A DNA stretch of 38,743 nt from Lachnospiraceae bacterium (GCA_021199235.1 JAJQIL010000031.1:1-38743); one strand, 5' to 3'. Numbered from the stretch's first letter, positions 1 through 9,430 are shown. Numbers and translations: made by a program. Notes: a model not told the origin generated them from the sequence alone.

Positions 1-1
1 G

Positions 2-20
2 GAACACGAAAACCGTGCTC
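2..20 (-). terminator. Possible tmRNA terminator hairpin cut by window edge
   Basis: Read on the minus strand, GAGCACG, a GTTTT loop and CGTGTTC form a 7-bp stem with one G-U pair, 26 bases past the tmRNA CCA end. Any T-run would lie outside the window, so the terminator role is inferred from position. Confidence 0.35.
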
Positions 21-45
21 CCGGGTGTTCGACCAGCGATAATTT

Positions 46-385
46 TGGTGGAGCAGACGGGAGTCGAACCCGTGTCCGAAAGCCAATCCCCTGTACTTCT
101 ACTATCATAGTCAGTTATTTGACATTCCCTCCGACAGGCGGCAGCTGACAGCCTCCTGCTTTCAGTAGCTTCATGATACGCCCATATGCGCAAAGCTTAA
201 CATATGTCGTTTCCCACATAGTCGATGCCTGGATCACAGAGTGCGGGTGCCCTGTGTCAGACAGCTGCCGTCAGGCAGCGTATGCTAAATTATCTTCAGC
301 GTTTAATTTTAATTTTGTGATTTAACGCATCACCTGCGGATAGCTTCTCCAGCTTCACAGCCCCCGTCGAAACCTTTACTACCCC
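46..385 (-). ncRNA. ssrA: tmRNA (transfer-messenger RNA)
   Basis: Rescues stalled ribosomes by acting first as an alanine tRNA and then as a short mRNA whose tag directs proteolysis; it works with SmpB. The 5' end GGGGTAG (382-385 and the bases before) pairs with CTGCTCC just before ACCA at 46-49, forming the acceptor stem. The T arm (GGACACGGGTTCGACTCCCGT) and the 5' GGTTTCGACGGGGG block match the family. The tag frame reads AEDNLAYAA then TGA at 271-300, a typical Firmicute tag ending; the exact resume codon was not fixed. Length 340 nt is normal. Its promoter lies about 40 bases upstream, leaving a leader of about 30 nt presumably removed by RNase P. Confidence 0.96.
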
Positions 386-424
386 GAAGGAGTATTCTTC
401 GATAAGAACAAACTCGATGCTGCT

Positions 425-453
425 ATTCTAATATGCAAACCCTGATTTGTCAA
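425..453 (-). promoter_or_regulatory. Sigma-A promoter of ssrA
   Basis: TTGACA (448-453), a 17-base spacer and TAGAAT (425-430) on the minus strand, pointing at the tmRNA. The -35 is perfect and the -10 has one mismatch. Confidence 0.85.
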
Positions 454-466
454 CCCCGAAAAGGAA

Positions 467-1620
467 TTATTTTGTTTCCTGATAAGCCACTCCTTTATTG
501 ACCAGTTTGCGAAGAATATCATAAATCACTGCAAATACCGGAACCCCGATGATCATTCCGACAAAGCCGAACAGCCCTCCGAAAAGAAGGATGGAAAACA
601 ATACCCAAAAGCTTGAAAGGCCTGTTTTATTTCCAAGGATACGCGGACCCAGAATGTTCCCGTCAAACTGCTGAAGAATCAGTATAAATATCAGGAACTC
701 GACAGCTTTTGCCGGGCTAACCATCAGAATCAGTAAAAATGAAGGGATTGCACCAATATACGGACCAAAAAACGGAATCACATTGGTAACTCCTGTTATG
801 ACGCTGACAAGCATCCGATTCGGAATTCCAAGAAGCAGCATTCCTGCAAAACAGATCACACCAATAATCAGAGAATCCACAATTCTGCCGCTGATAAAAC
901 CGGTAAACATCCGATTCGCATAGCAGATCTCATCAAGTATCATCGCTGCCCACTTTTTCGGGAAAATACTGTGGAGCAGCTTTTCCCCTGTCTTGCAAAG
1001 GTTTTCCTGCAGCCGAGCAGATAAACAGATACAATAACGCCGATCAGCAGATTATAGAGCATCCCGGCAAATCTGACCACGCCTGCAGATACTTCGCCGA
1101 TCAATGTCTGCAGTCCCGGCAGTACGGTGTCATTAATCCATTCCGGAAGATCGGTAGAAACAGCTTCTGATAAATCGTTGATATAATTCTGCAATGTTGC
1201 ATTATCCCCCGCAAGCTCCATCGCCCAATTGTTAAAGGACTGTACGCTGTCAGGGATCTGGCGCAAAACAGAGTACACGTTCTCCAGCAATGCCGGAATC
1301 ACCATAATCAATAATGTAAAAACAACAAAAACAGCAAAAAATAAAGTGATCAGAATGCTTAAGCCTTTTGCTGCATTCCTTCCTTTTTTTCTTTTTTGCA
1401 GCCTGCTCGACAGCCAGGTCTCTGTCACATTGCAGATGGGAGTCAGCAGCCAGGCAAGGACTCCGCCAATGATAAAAGGCATTAATATTCCTACAAGTGT
1501 GCAAAAAAATTCCTTCACCGCATTCCAGCGCGACAGCAGAAAAAAGAAGCTGATTGACAATGCGGCCGCTCCAAACAGTGCAAACATCCCTTTCAGATAA
1601 CAGCTGTTGTTCTTTTTCAT
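467..1620 (-). pseudogene. AI-2E family transporter, frameshifted
   Basis: Multi-span membrane permease of the AI-2E (PF01594) family, whose members are implicated in autoinducer export or Na+/H+ exchange; the substrate here is unknown. Two overlapping frames carry the halves. The first runs from an ATG at 1620 behind AAAGGAG (8-base spacer) to about position 985 and has N-terminal membrane segments and the family's extracellular amphipathic region. The second has the C-terminal membrane block, including YANRMFTGFISGRIVDSLIIG-like residues and a GVPxFAVIYD end. The frames join at GGGGAAAA (985-988 on plus): one extra G would restore ARQGEKLLHSIFPKKW, as expected for the family. The sequence at the junction does not fit a standard -1 slippery heptamer in the zero frame. 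This is either a real one-base deletion or a homopolymer error. Confidence 0.85.
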
Positions 1621-1917
1621 CCAGATGGCTCCTTTGCGATTTTTCTCTTTCAATATTCGTTTTTATAGTATAACACAATACATCCGATATAACCATCTTT
1701 AAATGAAAAATGGAAGACCTGACCCGCTAAGGGTATAATCTCCCATTCTATATCATATCTGCCTCATTATTCATTATCTCCGCCATATTGCACCAATAGT
1801 ACAAGCTGTTTCAATCCAACACATTGATGCAGATATACAGGGCATTGGAATCTCGCGGTATCAATACATCATTCCGAGCGGTATTTCTTTGAAATAAAAG
1901 GCGAAAACGATCACCTC
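1621..1917. other. Intergenic gap, nothing clear
   Basis: No supported gene. TATACT near 1668 on the minus strand could be a -10 for the permease gene, but no good -35 lies upstream. Short frames here are broken by stops. No spoVAD or spoVAE follows spoVAC. Confidence 0.4.
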
Positions 1918-2391
1918 TTACATCATTCCAACCGTCTTCAGCACCCAGTAGATCAGCCCCAGCACCCAGCTGGTGAACAGCCCGTACAGGATCACCGGCC
2001 CGGCAATGGTAAAAATTTTACAGCCGATGCCGAAGACCTGGCCTTCCTTTTTATACTCAATTGCCGGAGCCGCCACGGAATTGGCAAAGCCGGTAATCGG
2101 CACAAGTGTCCCTGCCCCGCCGAATTTTGCCAGCTTCGGATAAACACCAAATCCGGTCAGAATGACGCTGCAAAGGACAAGAAGCAAAGAACACCAGCTT
2201 CCGGCCGTTTGTTTTCCAAGTCCAAGAGAATCACACCAGTTCTGGATAATCTGGCCGACTACGCAGATTGCTCCGCCGGTCACAAACGCCTTGCACATAT
2301 TCAGAAGCAGGCTGTGCGTAGGCGTTACTTTCTTTACATAGTCCTGATATTCCTGCTGCTGATTTTGTTTTTGCTTTTCTTTATCGGGCAT
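1918..2391 (-). CDS. spoVAC: Stage V sporulation protein AC
   Basis: Membrane protein of the SpoVA channel, which moves dipicolinic acid into the forespore and releases it at germination. The 157-residue product is close to the usual SpoVAC length. It shows the family N-terminal motif YVKKVTPTHSLLLNM, a glycine-rich first membrane segment (GGAICVVGQIIQNW), then LTGFGVYPKLAKFGGAGTLVPITGFANS and a hydrophobic C terminus. The ATG at 2391 is chosen because AAAGGAG sits six bases upstream; the longer open frame to 2487 has no ribosome site. SpoVAC is normally encoded next to spoVAD and spoVAE; neither is present on either side here. Expression would be expected from a forespore sigma factor, but no convincing sigma-G site was seen. 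Confidence 0.9.
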   Translation of the reverse strand: MPDKEKQKQNQQQEYQDYVKKVTPTHSLLLNMCKAFVTGGAICVVGQIIQNWCDSLGLGKQTAGSWCSLLLVLCSVILTGFGVYPKLAKFGGAGTLVPITGFANSVAAPAIEYKKEGQVFGIGCKIFTIAGPVILYGLFTSWVLGLIYWVLKTVGMM

Positions 2392-2602
2392 ACGATTCTC
2401 CTTTTGGCGGATTTTCAAAAATTCCGCTGCGATTCTGCAATAAAGACTCCCGGTAAACGACTCTGTCATCCATTTCAAACCATTCAAAAAATGTCTGGAA
2501 GCCTCACTGTCCGGATCATAATTCCGGTTTCAACATGTAGTATGCCCGTATTCTGTAAAAATAACCGTTATTCTTCGAATCTGCTTCGTGTCTTCGCGAC
2601 TG

Positions 2603-2863
2603 TTAGCCCTCTACGATAAGATACCTGCCGTCCGGCATTGCAAATACCTCTGCCTGTGAGAGCACTTCCTCTTTCGTCATGCCGGAGATGTCGCCGCCAT
2701 TCTCTTTAAAATACATTTTTACATCCTTGTAGCTGTCGGCCACAATAGCCATGCATTCGTCCAGGAATTCATCTGCTTCCTCCAGTGTCTCTGCCACCGG
2801 TTCATCAAAGAGCTGCTCCTGATTTTTTAAAAATGTCTCAAGGTATTCTTTTTTATAGATCAT
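2603..2863 (-). CDS. Small conserved acidic protein, function unknown
   Basis: An 86-residue, strongly acidic, cysteine-poor protein with no signal peptide or membrane segment. It looks helical through residues 5-60 and ends in EVFAMPDGRYLIVEG. I recognise this type of protein as recurring in Clostridia but know no function. The ATG at 2863 has GGAAGGAG 11 bases upstream and is preferred over a GTG at 2935, which lacks a ribosome site. It lies between the aldo/keto reductase and spoVAC; the gap on each side exceeds 100 bases, so an operon is not evident. Confidence 0.7.
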   Translation of the reverse strand: MIYKKEYLETFLKNQEQLFDEPVAETLEEADEFLDECMAIVADSYKDVKMYFKENGGDISGMTKEEVLSQAEVFAMPDGRYLIVEG

Positions 2864-2979
2864 ATCTTTCCATGCTCCTTCCGTAGATTCCCGCAAACTT
2901 CTTTTTACAAGATGATTTTCAAAAATACTGTTCACAATCTACAGTTCTCGTCCTGTTCTCCGCTGATACCAGAACTGTG

Positions 2980-3993
2980 TTAACATCCGGCTGTAATCGC
3001 ATCAATTCTTGCAAGCTCGTCATCAGTAAAGTCTGTCCGGTTTATCGCCGAAATATTCTCCGTAATCTGTTCCGGACGGGACGCTCCAATGAGAGCGGAG
3101 CAGACTTCGCCGTCCTTTAAGATCCAGGACAGCGACATCTGCGCCAGAGTCTGTCCGCGTTCCTGTGCCAGGTCGTTCAGTCTGCTGATTTGAGTAAGCC
3201 TCGTTTCCGTGAGATCGTTTTTCGTAAGAAATCTCGGGTCACGTCCCATCCGGCTGTCAGAAGGAATTCCATGCAGATATTTGCCTGTCAGAAGCCCCTG
3301 CTCCAGCGGGCAGAAAGCGATGATACCGATTCCGGCTTCGTTACAGTAGTTTTTCACACCGTCTTCTTCAATCGTGCGATCCAGAATAGAGTAGCGTCTC
3401 TGATTGACGATAAACGGGCAGTGCAGTTCTGATAAAATCTTCACTGCCTTCTCTGTATATTCTTTATCATAATTTGACACACCGGCATAAAGCGCTTTCC
3501 CGCTTCTGACAATATCCGCCAATGCTGTCATGGTCTCCTCCAGAGGCGTCTCTGTATCCATCCGGTGATGATAAAAAATATCCACATAATCCAGACCCAG
3601 CCGTTTCAGGCTCTGGTCAATGCTCGCCATCAGATACTTCCGGCTCCCGTGATCTCCGTAAGGTCCCTCCCACATATCATATCCGGCCTTCGTAGTGATC
3701 ACCAGTTCATCACGGTAAGGCGCAAAATCTTCTTTTAAAATCCGTCCCAGATTCGATTCCGCACTGCCATAGACCGATCCGTAATTGTTGGCCAGGTCAA
3801 ACTGTGTGATTCCGTGATCAAACGCCGTCCGGCAGATGGCTTTCATCGTGTCATAGTTATCTTTCGAGCCAAAATTATGCCAGAATCCAAGGGAAATGGC
3901 AGGGAATTTTAAACCGCTTCTTCCTACCCGGTTGTAAGTCATCGAGTTATATCTGCCGTCATCAGCTCTGTAAAGAGAGGCAATATCTGCCAT
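2980..3993 (-). CDS. Aldo/keto reductase, YghZ/glyceraldehyde-3-phosphate reductase-like
   Basis: NADPH-dependent reductase of the aldo/keto reductase superfamily, cytosolic, TIM barrel. The catalytic tetrad is visible as Asp66 (FDLANN), Tyr71 (NNYG), Lys102 (TTKAG) and His143 (FYHHRMD). NNYGSVYGSAESNLGRIL and the inserted WEGPYGDHGSRKYL loop resemble the E. coli YghZ branch, which reduces L-glyceraldehyde 3-phosphate and methylglyoxal; the true substrate is inferred. The C-terminal cofactor motif SALIGASRPEQI is present. Length 337 fits. The ATG at 3993 has AAAGGAGG ten bases upstream, better than the in-frame ATG at 4026. The frame stays open about 35 codons further upstream without a usable start. 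Confidence 0.88.
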   Translation of the reverse strand: MADIASLYRADDGRYNSMTYNRVGRSGLKFPAISLGFWHNFGSKDNYDTMKAICRTAFDHGITQFDLANNYGSVYGSAESNLGRILKEDFAPYRDELVITTKAGYDMWEGPYGDHGSRKYLMASIDQSLKRLGLDYVDIFYHHRMDTETPLEETMTALADIVRSGKALYAGVSNYDKEYTEKAVKILSELHCPFIVNQRRYSILDRTIEEDGVKNYCNEAGIGIIAFCPLEQGLLTGKYLHGIPSDSRMGRDPRFLTKNDLTETRLTQISRLNDLAQERGQTLAQMSLSWILKDGEVCSALIGASRPEQITENISAINRTDFTDDELARIDAITAGC

Positions 3994-4182
3994 GGTATCT
4001 TTTCCTCCTTTATGTCTTCTGTTCATTCTGTTTCGTTCTGCATCTATAACGATTCCCTGCGTTCCGGATTCCAGAAAACCCTGTCCGAAGGCAGCCCCGG
4101 CATTCCCAATTACAGAAACTCCTTATTAAAAGCAGATCAAAAGTTACAATCCATTCGAAAAACAGGAAATCTCTGATTACGC

Positions 4183-4836
4183 TTATGAAGGAAGCATGTC
4201 AGCGAGGATCTCATGAAACTGTGTTCCGCACCGCTCCACTTCCCCGAGCACCTTATCAATGCCGTTTCTGGTTCTGTGCCATTCCGAACGGCTGATCCCG
4301 TCCACCGTGACCGGGCAGACCATAAAACGGGTATCCGGAAACTGCTGCTGATAGTACATCAGGCTGCGTCGGGCATGATATGCTTTGCAGCAGAGAATTG
4401 CTTTGCGTATTGAAAGATGAGCCGCGTCGGTGATCCGCCTGGAATAAATGGCGTTTTCCCAGGTAAATGTGGCCTCCGGCTCACGCAGGATCGCCTGTTC
4501 CGGAATACCCTCCGCTTTCAGGATTCTGCAAAGATAATCACATTCTGTCGAACAATCTGCAATACAGTCCATGCTTTCCGTATTCAGGAAGGAGTTTCCT
4601 GATACCGCCTGCCTGTCTGCAGGAGGGATGGTTTTCCCACTCTCAGGCAATTCCAGATGCCCTTTCAGAATACTGTATTTTCCGGAGGACATGATATAAG
4701 GGGCATATCCTTCATGATACAGCTTCGCCGCATGTATGGCCAGTTCCGGACAGATGCTGCCAGGTATGAAAATAATATCAGCCTTTTCCGGCTCATCTTC
4801 CACAAAAATAAAATCTGTAATGGCATCGTAAAACAT
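4183..4836 (-). CDS. YdcF/DUF218 family protein
   Basis: Cytosolic Rossmann-like protein of the DUF218 (YdcF, SanA-like) family, whose biochemical role is not settled; E. coli YdcF binds S-adenosylmethionine. Family marks are KADIIFIPGSICPELAIHAAKLYHEGYAPYIMSSG at residues 18-52, the acidic RILKAEGIPEQAILREPEATFTWENA block and the KAILCCKAYHARRSLMYYQ segment. At 217 residues it is full length with no signal peptide or membrane anchor. The start has AAGGGAG 11 bases upstream. It lies 126 bases downstream of the MocR regulator on the same strand; a 14-bp perfect palindrome (4886-4899) is in between. A regulatory link is possible but unproven. Confidence 0.8.
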   Translation of the reverse strand: MFYDAITDFIFVEDEPEKADIIFIPGSICPELAIHAAKLYHEGYAPYIMSSGKYSILKGHLELPESGKTIPPADRQAVSGNSFLNTESMDCIADCSTECDYLCRILKAEGIPEQAILREPEATFTWENAIYSRRITDAAHLSIRKAILCCKAYHARRSLMYYQQQFPDTRFMVCPVTVDGISRSEWHRTRNGIDKVLGEVERCGTQFHEILADMLPS

Positions 4837-4885
4837 TCCCCGTTTTTCTCCCTTCCACCATTATTTGTGTTCATATCTGCGAAGA

Positions 4886-4899
4886 TAACCGCGCGGTTA
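4886..4899. repeat. Perfect palindrome between MocR gene and DUF218 gene
   Basis: TAACCGCGCGGTTA is a perfect 14-bp dyad in the leader of the DUF218 gene. It could be an operator or a small hairpin; nothing in the sequence decides. Confidence 0.4.
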
Positions 4900-4962
4900 C
4901 AATCATCTTTCCGGCCGTGCCCTCCTGTGCGATCAGTTTTTTTCCACAAATAACTTCTGCAA

Positions 4963-6531
4963 TCACTCCATCCATGCTTTGCGCAGCCGTCCGGCGGCTT
5001 CATGAATCTCCTGCTCCGTCAGATTCGCGAAACCCAGAAGCACGGTATTTTGCGGCAAAGCACATTTAACATCACAAGGATCCGTATTTACACAGGATAC
5101 ATCAGAAGTTATCAAAGAGATTCCTGCCGAAGATGAAACCGCCTCACCCGGCTGCCGGACATAATAGCCGGACAGGCCATAGACCCGTACTCCCTGCTCG
5201 GCCGCACGCCTGACCGCTTCTTCCTCCGTCATGCCGTTCGTAAACGTCAGAAGCAGATGTACACCCGCATTCTCGCCGCTCACGCGGCAGATGGAACGAA
5301 AGGCCCGCAGCTCTTCCAGCAGCGCGTCATGGCGGCTGCGGTATACAGCGCGCATCCGGTTCAGATGGCGCTCGTAATAGCCCTGATTCAGGAAACCGGC
5401 GATGAGCATCTGATCCACGCGGGATACGGTGCTGGATATGTTTCGGGCTCTGCTCTGATACAATGGCATCAGTCTTTGCGGCAATACCATATAGCTGACA
5501 CGGATGGACGGTGCGATGGATCTGGAAAAAGTCCCGATATAAATAACGCGATCGTCACGGTCGTATCCCTGCAGGGCAGGAATCGGCTTTCCCCTGTAGC
5601 GGAATTCGCTGTCGTAGTCGTCCTCTATAATGTAACGTTCACTGCAAACGCTTTCAGAGCATCCATTGTCGTCAGATCTTTCCTCTTTGACAGATTCCGG
5701 AGACTTTTGGGTGTTTATGTTTCTGCTTCCCGCCGCCCAGGCCAGCAGCTGCATCCGCCTTTTTACCGGCATGACAGTACCAAGCGGATACTGATGGGAA
5801 GGCATTACATAGGCAAGCTGCGCGTCCGTCTTTTTCAGTTCATCAACGCGCATTCCGTCCTCATCCATATCCACGATCCGCATGTCATTCGAAAGGTTAC
5901 GGAATAAATCATATGCTTTCCGATAGGTAGGGCTTTCCATCGCAATCTTTGTACCGCTGCCGAACATACTGCAAAGGAGAAGCAGCAGAAAATCGTTTCC
6001 GGCGCCCACCACAATGCGCTCCGGCTGGGCGTTAACCCCCCGCGCCTGGTGCAGGTAATCCGCGATCGTACTTCGAAGCTCCGGCTCTCCCTGCGGGTCC
6101 CCCAGACGAAACAGGTATTTGTCCTCTTCCATCAGAAGGTCTTTTGAAAGCTTACGCCATGCGTTATGAGGAAAACTGTTGAGGTCTACGCCATGAGGGG
6201 AAAAATCATACGCGTAAACAGATATCTCCGGGGCGCGCTTCGCAGGCTGCACAGCAGGCTTATGTGCCAGCTGAACCAGCCCTTCCAGATCACAGACAAA
6301 ATAGCCTCTCTGGGGAACTGCTTCCAGATATCCTTCTGCAACGAGCTGGTCGTAAGCCAGGTTGACGGTCGTCCTGCTCACCTGCAGATACTCCGCCAGT
6401 TTTCTCGAAGAGGGCAGCCTTTCTTTGAAAGGCAGCCCTCCGTTCTGAATTTCATTTTTGATGTAGTTGTAAATCTGCTCATACAGCGGTATTTTCGCAT
6501 GAACATCGAGATTTATCGCCAAATCATTCAT
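4963..6531 (-). CDS. MocR-family regulator (GntR helix-turn-helix plus aminotransferase-like domain)
   Basis: Transcription factor that fuses a GntR winged helix (residues 1-75: PLYEQIYNYIKNEI, LPSSRKLAEYLQVSRTTV, GYLEAVPQRGYFV) to a class I aminotransferase fold that normally binds pyridoxal phosphate. Cofactor-pocket residues are present: GAGND, ESPTYRK, MPSHQYPLG and IEDDYDSEFRY. However, the lysine expected in GTFSK is Arg337 (GTFSRSIAP, codon AGA), so an internal aldimine cannot form. Two Ser/Asp/Cys-rich segments, about residues 266-298 and 462-494, look like insertions relative to the family and make the protein long at 522 residues. The ATG at 6531 has GGAG seven bases upstream. The target is not known; MocR proteins often regulate B6, GABA or amino-acid genes. 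Confidence 0.9.
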   Translation of the reverse strand: MNDLAINLDVHAKIPLYEQIYNYIKNEIQNGGLPFKERLPSSRKLAEYLQVSRTTVNLAYDQLVAEGYLEAVPQRGYFVCDLEGLVQLAHKPAVQPAKRAPEISVYAYDFSPHGVDLNSFPHNAWRKLSKDLLMEEDKYLFRLGDPQGEPELRSTIADYLHQARGVNAQPERIVVGAGNDFLLLLLCSMFGSGTKIAMESPTYRKAYDLFRNLSNDMRIVDMDEDGMRVDELKKTDAQLAYVMPSHQYPLGTVMPVKRRMQLLAWAAGSRNINTQKSPESVKEERSDDNGCSESVCSERYIIEDDYDSEFRYRGKPIPALQGYDRDDRVIYIGTFSRSIAPSIRVSYMVLPQRLMPLYQSRARNISSTVSRVDQMLIAGFLNQGYYERHLNRMRAVYRSRHDALLEELRAFRSICRVSGENAGVHLLLTFTNGMTEEEAVRRAAEQGVRVYGLSGYYVRQPGEAVSSSAGISLITSDVSCVNTDPCDVKCALPQNTVLLGFANLTEQEIHEAAGRLRKAWME

Positions 6532-6668
6532 TGCATATCTCCAAACATAAGCTTGTAAGAGTAGATTGCTAACGCTGCATGAACAGCAACCCTGCGAGCT
6601 CCAAAAATATCCGCAGAAGCGGGCTGCAAACCCCAGCATACATGGCAGCCGTACAGCTTTGAAAAGCT

Positions 6669-8345
6669 TTAGCCCTCTGCCTTCGGCAGCTTAAAGGAGC
6701 TCTTGAGCGATACGATGCGGTTGAATACCGGCGCTCCCTCTTTCGAGTCCTTCGCATCTACACAGAAATAACCCTGACGTACGAACTGGAAGCTGTCATA
6801 AGCCTTTGCATCGGCGAGAGCCGGTTCAAGCAGACAGTCGTCGAGGACGGTAAGCGAATTCGGATTCAGGTTCAGCGAGCCATCCTCGTTATAAACTCCT
6901 TTTTCCTCGTCAATGATATTCTCATACAGGCGCACCTGCGCGCGAACCGCGGTCTTCGCCGCTACCCAGTGAATCGTTCCTTTCACCTTGCGCCCGGTAA
7001 ATCCGGAACCGCATTTTGTCTCCGGATCGTAAGTACAGTGGATTTCGGTCACCTTTCCGGTCTCGTCCTTTTCGAAGCTCACGCACTTCACGAAGTATGC
7101 TCCCATCAGACGCACCTCGTTGCCCGGGAAAAGGCGGAAATATTTCTTCGGCGGATTCTCCATAAAGTCCTCGTGGTCAATATAGAGTTCCCGTCCAAAC
7201 GGCACCTTGCGCATACCAAGCTCCGGATTCTCCAGATTCATCTCCACATCCAGATACTCGATCTGATCATCAGGATAATTGTCAATCACAAGTTTCACCG
7301 GATCCAGTACCGCCATCATACGCGGGCGCTTCAGCTTCAGATCCTCGCGAATGCAGTACTCCAGCATTGCGTAATCGACGGAACTCTGGCTCTTACTGAT
7401 GCCGCAGAGGTCAACAAACATCTGAATCGATTCCGGCGTAAATCCACGGCGTTTCAACGCCGCGATCGTCACCAGACGCGGATCGTCCCAGCCGTCGACG
7501 ATACCCTGTTCTACCAGCTTTTTGATATAGCGTTTGCCTGTCACGACATTGGTCAGATAAAGCTTGGCAAACTCAATCTGCTTAGGCGGATGCTCGTATC
7601 CGACCTCACGCACAACCCAGTCATACAGCGGGCGGTGATCCTCAAACTCCAGCGTACAGATAGAATGGGTCACTCCCTCGATTGCATCCTCGATCGGATG
7701 TGCAAAATCATACATGGGATAAATACACCACTTATCACCGGTATTATGATGCGTCATATGTGCAACACGATAGATAACCGGATCACGCATATTGATATTC
7801 GGGGATGCCATGTCAATTTTCGCGCGCAAAACCTTTGCACCGTCCTCGTACATCCCGTTTTTCATATTTTCAAAAAGCTCCAGATTCTCTTCCACACTGC
7901 GGTTCCGATACGGACTCTCCTTGCCCGGCTCAGTCAGGGTACCACGGTATTCGCGGATCTCATCCGCAGTCAGATCGCAGACAAACGCCTTGCCTTTTTT
8001 TATCAATAACACCGCCGCCTCGTACATCTGTTCAAAATAATTCGACGCAAAATACAGGCGGTCTTCAAAGTCCGCACCCAGCCATCTCACATCCGCAAGA
8101 ATTGAATCGACAAACTCGGTCTTTTCCTTTGTCGGATTCGTATCGTCAAAGCGGAGATTAAATTTTCCGCCGTATTTTTTTGCCAGACCATAGTTCAAAA
8201 GAATCGACTTCGCATGGCCGATGTGCAGATAGCCGTTCGGCTCCGGCGGAAACCGCGTGCAGATCGACTCATACTTTCCCTCTTCCAGATCTTTGTCAAT
8301 GATCTGCTCAATAAAGTTCCTTGATACTGTCCCTTTTTCTTCCAT
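6669..8345 (-). CDS. glnS: Glutaminyl-tRNA synthetase
   Basis: Charges tRNA-Gln with glutamine in the cytosol. The 558-residue protein has [17 protein letters not shown] (HIGH at 41-44), [44 protein letters not shown], and the C-terminal anticodon-binding beta-barrel with [12 protein letters not shown]. The second class I signature, MSK in E. coli, is replaced by VTGKR at 268-272, with the lysine kept. [22 protein letters not shown] downstream confirms alignment. The ATG at 8345 has GGAGGAG seven bases upstream. Many Firmicutes lack GlnRS and use GatCAB, so this gene marks a lineage with direct charging. It is preceded by its own promoter; the roughly 80-base leader is too short for a T-box. 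Confidence 0.96.
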   Translation of the reverse strand: MEEKGTVSRNFIEQIIDKDLEEGKYESICTRFPPEPNGYLHIGHAKSILLNYGLAKKYGGKFNLRFDDTNPTKEKTEFVDSILADVRWLGADFEDRLYFASNYFEQMYEAAVLLIKKGKAFVCDLTADEIREYRGTLTEPGKESPYRNRSVEENLELFENMKNGMYEDGAKVLRAKIDMASPNINMRDPVIYRVAHMTHHNTGDKWCIYPMYDFAHPIEDAIEGVTHSICTLEFEDHRPLYDWVVREVGYEHPPKQIEFAKLYLTNVVTGKRYIKKLVEQGIVDGWDDPRLVTIAALKRRGFTPESIQMFVDLCGISKSQSSVDYAMLEYCIREDLKLKRPRMMAVLDPVKLVIDNYPDDQIEYLDVEMNLENPELGMRKVPFGRELYIDHEDFMENPPKKYFRLFPGNEVRLMGAYFVKCVSFEKDETGKVTEIHCTYDPETKCGSGFTGRKVKGTIHWVAAKTAVRAQVRLYENIIDEEKGVYNEDGSLNLNPNSLTVLDDCLLEPALADAKAYDSFQFVRQGYFCVDAKDSKEGAPVFNRIVSLKSSFKLPKAEG

Positions 8346-8431
8346 AATCGTTCTCCTCCAGGTCATGCGGGCTTCTGATCGAACTCTCCCGCATAACGTA
8401 TCGTGCTTCACTGTGGAAGCTGCTAAAAGTA

Positions 8432-8460
8432 AAAATAGCATAACCTGTGCAAAATGGCAA
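8432..8460 (-). promoter_or_regulatory. Candidate promoter of glnS
   Basis: TTGCCA (8455-8460), a 17-base spacer and TATTTT (8432-8437), directly after the upstream methyltransferase gene. Confidence 0.45.
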
Positions 8461-8464
8461 GGGG

Positions 8465-9427
8465 TCACATGCGTTCCACAAGCTTCGCCATCTGTCGGAT
8501 ATATTCCGGCGTTGTGCCGCAGCAGCCGCCGATGATCCCGGCACCGGCATCCACCAGTTCCTTCATATAGCCGGCAAATGTCTTCGCATCCATACTGTAA
8601 ACAGCATTTCCCGCGTCATCAATCTGCGGCATCCCGGCATTCGGCTTGGCGATCACGGGAACGGACACATGCTCCCGTATATTGCGAATAATGGAGACCA
8701 GCTGATCCGGGCCGACCGAGCAGTTGATGCCAACTGCATCCGCGCCGGTCGCTTCAAATGAAACAGCTGCTTCCGTCGCATTGCCTCCGGTAAAAATGCT
8801 GCCGTCGGCATCAACAGTCACTGTGCAGAGCACCGGCAGGTCACAAACGCTGTGTACCGCGTCAATAGCCGCCATGGTCTCCTCGATCTGATACATCGTC
8901 TCCACAGCAATCATGTCTACACCGGTTTCCACCAGATACCGCACCTGTTCCTGATAAATCTCGAACGCTTTCTCATAGGTCATATCGCCCATGGGCTGCA
9001 TCATGCCTCCGGTAGGGCTGATGTCGCCGGCTACATAAACCTTATTCCGGGACGGATTCTCCCTGCCGGTGTATTCAGCTGCCTGATTTTTGCAGCCGGG
9101 CATATCCAAAGCTTCAGATTCTGATAAAAACGCCTTCACGACCTCCTGAGAATATCCTGCCAGAGTCAGATTCATCTCACGGATCTTCCCTTCCAGTCCA
9201 TGTTTGGCCAGATTAAAACGGTTGGCTCCAAAGGTGGGCGCATAGATAACGCGGCTTCCGGCCTCAAGATAAGCTTTCTGCAGATTCTGCAGTACATCTT
9301 TATGGTCAAGCACCCATGCTTCCGTGCAGACACCTCGCGGCATCCCCATCGCCATCAGATTAGAGCCGGTCGCCCCATCGACCAGCAGAACAGATTCGGT
9401 AAGCTTCTGAAATTCCTGTTTTGTCAT
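8465..9427 (-). CDS. Homocysteine S-methyltransferase family protein
   Basis: Zinc-dependent methyltransferase resembling the N-terminal homocysteine-binding module of MetH, or a stand-alone BhmT/MmuM type enzyme. It would move a methyl group to homocysteine; the donor is unknown. Zinc ligands are Cys236 (GINCSVGP), Cys302 and Cys303 (GGCCGTTP). DGATGSNL at the start and [15 protein letters not shown] are family motifs. Residues about 103-128 look like a variable insertion. The protein lacks the folate, cobalamin and reactivation modules of full MetH. The ATG at 9427 has GGAGG eight bases upstream, and that site overlaps the end of the hydrogenase gene, three bases away, so the two are almost certainly cotranscribed. 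Confidence 0.88.
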   Translation of the reverse strand: MTKQEFQKLTESVLLVDGATGSNLMAMGMPRGVCTEAWVLDHKDVLQNLQKAYLEAGSRVIYAPTFGANRFNLAKHGLEGKIREMNLTLAGYSQEVVKAFLSESEALDMPGCKNQAAEYTGRENPSRNKVYVAGDISPTGGMMQPMGDMTYEKAFEIYQEQVRYLVETGVDMIAVETMYQIEETMAAIDAVHSVCDLPVLCTVTVDADGSIFTGGNATEAAVSFEATGADAVGINCSVGPDQLVSIIRNIREHVSVPVIAKPNAGMPQIDDAGNAVYSMDAKTFAGYMKELVDAGAGIIGGCCGTTPEYIRQMAKLVERM

Positions 9428-9430
9428 AGA

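Noticed and set aside
980-992. Programmed -1 frameshift in the AI-2E gene
   Set aside because: In the zero frame the run reads CAG GGG AAA AGC, which is not an X XXY YYZ slippery site, and no strong stem follows.
2392-2602. Sigma-G promoter for spoVAC
   Set aside because: CATACTA near the middle of the gap matches a sigma-G -10, but no acceptable -35 lies 17-18 bases upstream.
21-4000. CRISPR-like reading of the dispersed repeats
   Set aside because: The 27-bp units are kilobases apart, with no regular spacers or cas genes; the only tandem array (17469-17559) has no spacers.
4868-4972. 33-codon minus-strand frame from an ATG inside the MocR gene end
   Set aside because: The peptide looks protein-like, but it has no ribosome site and no recognisable family.
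8346-8465. T-box riboswitch before glnS
   Set aside because: The leader is only about 80 bases with no T-box core or specifier stem visible.
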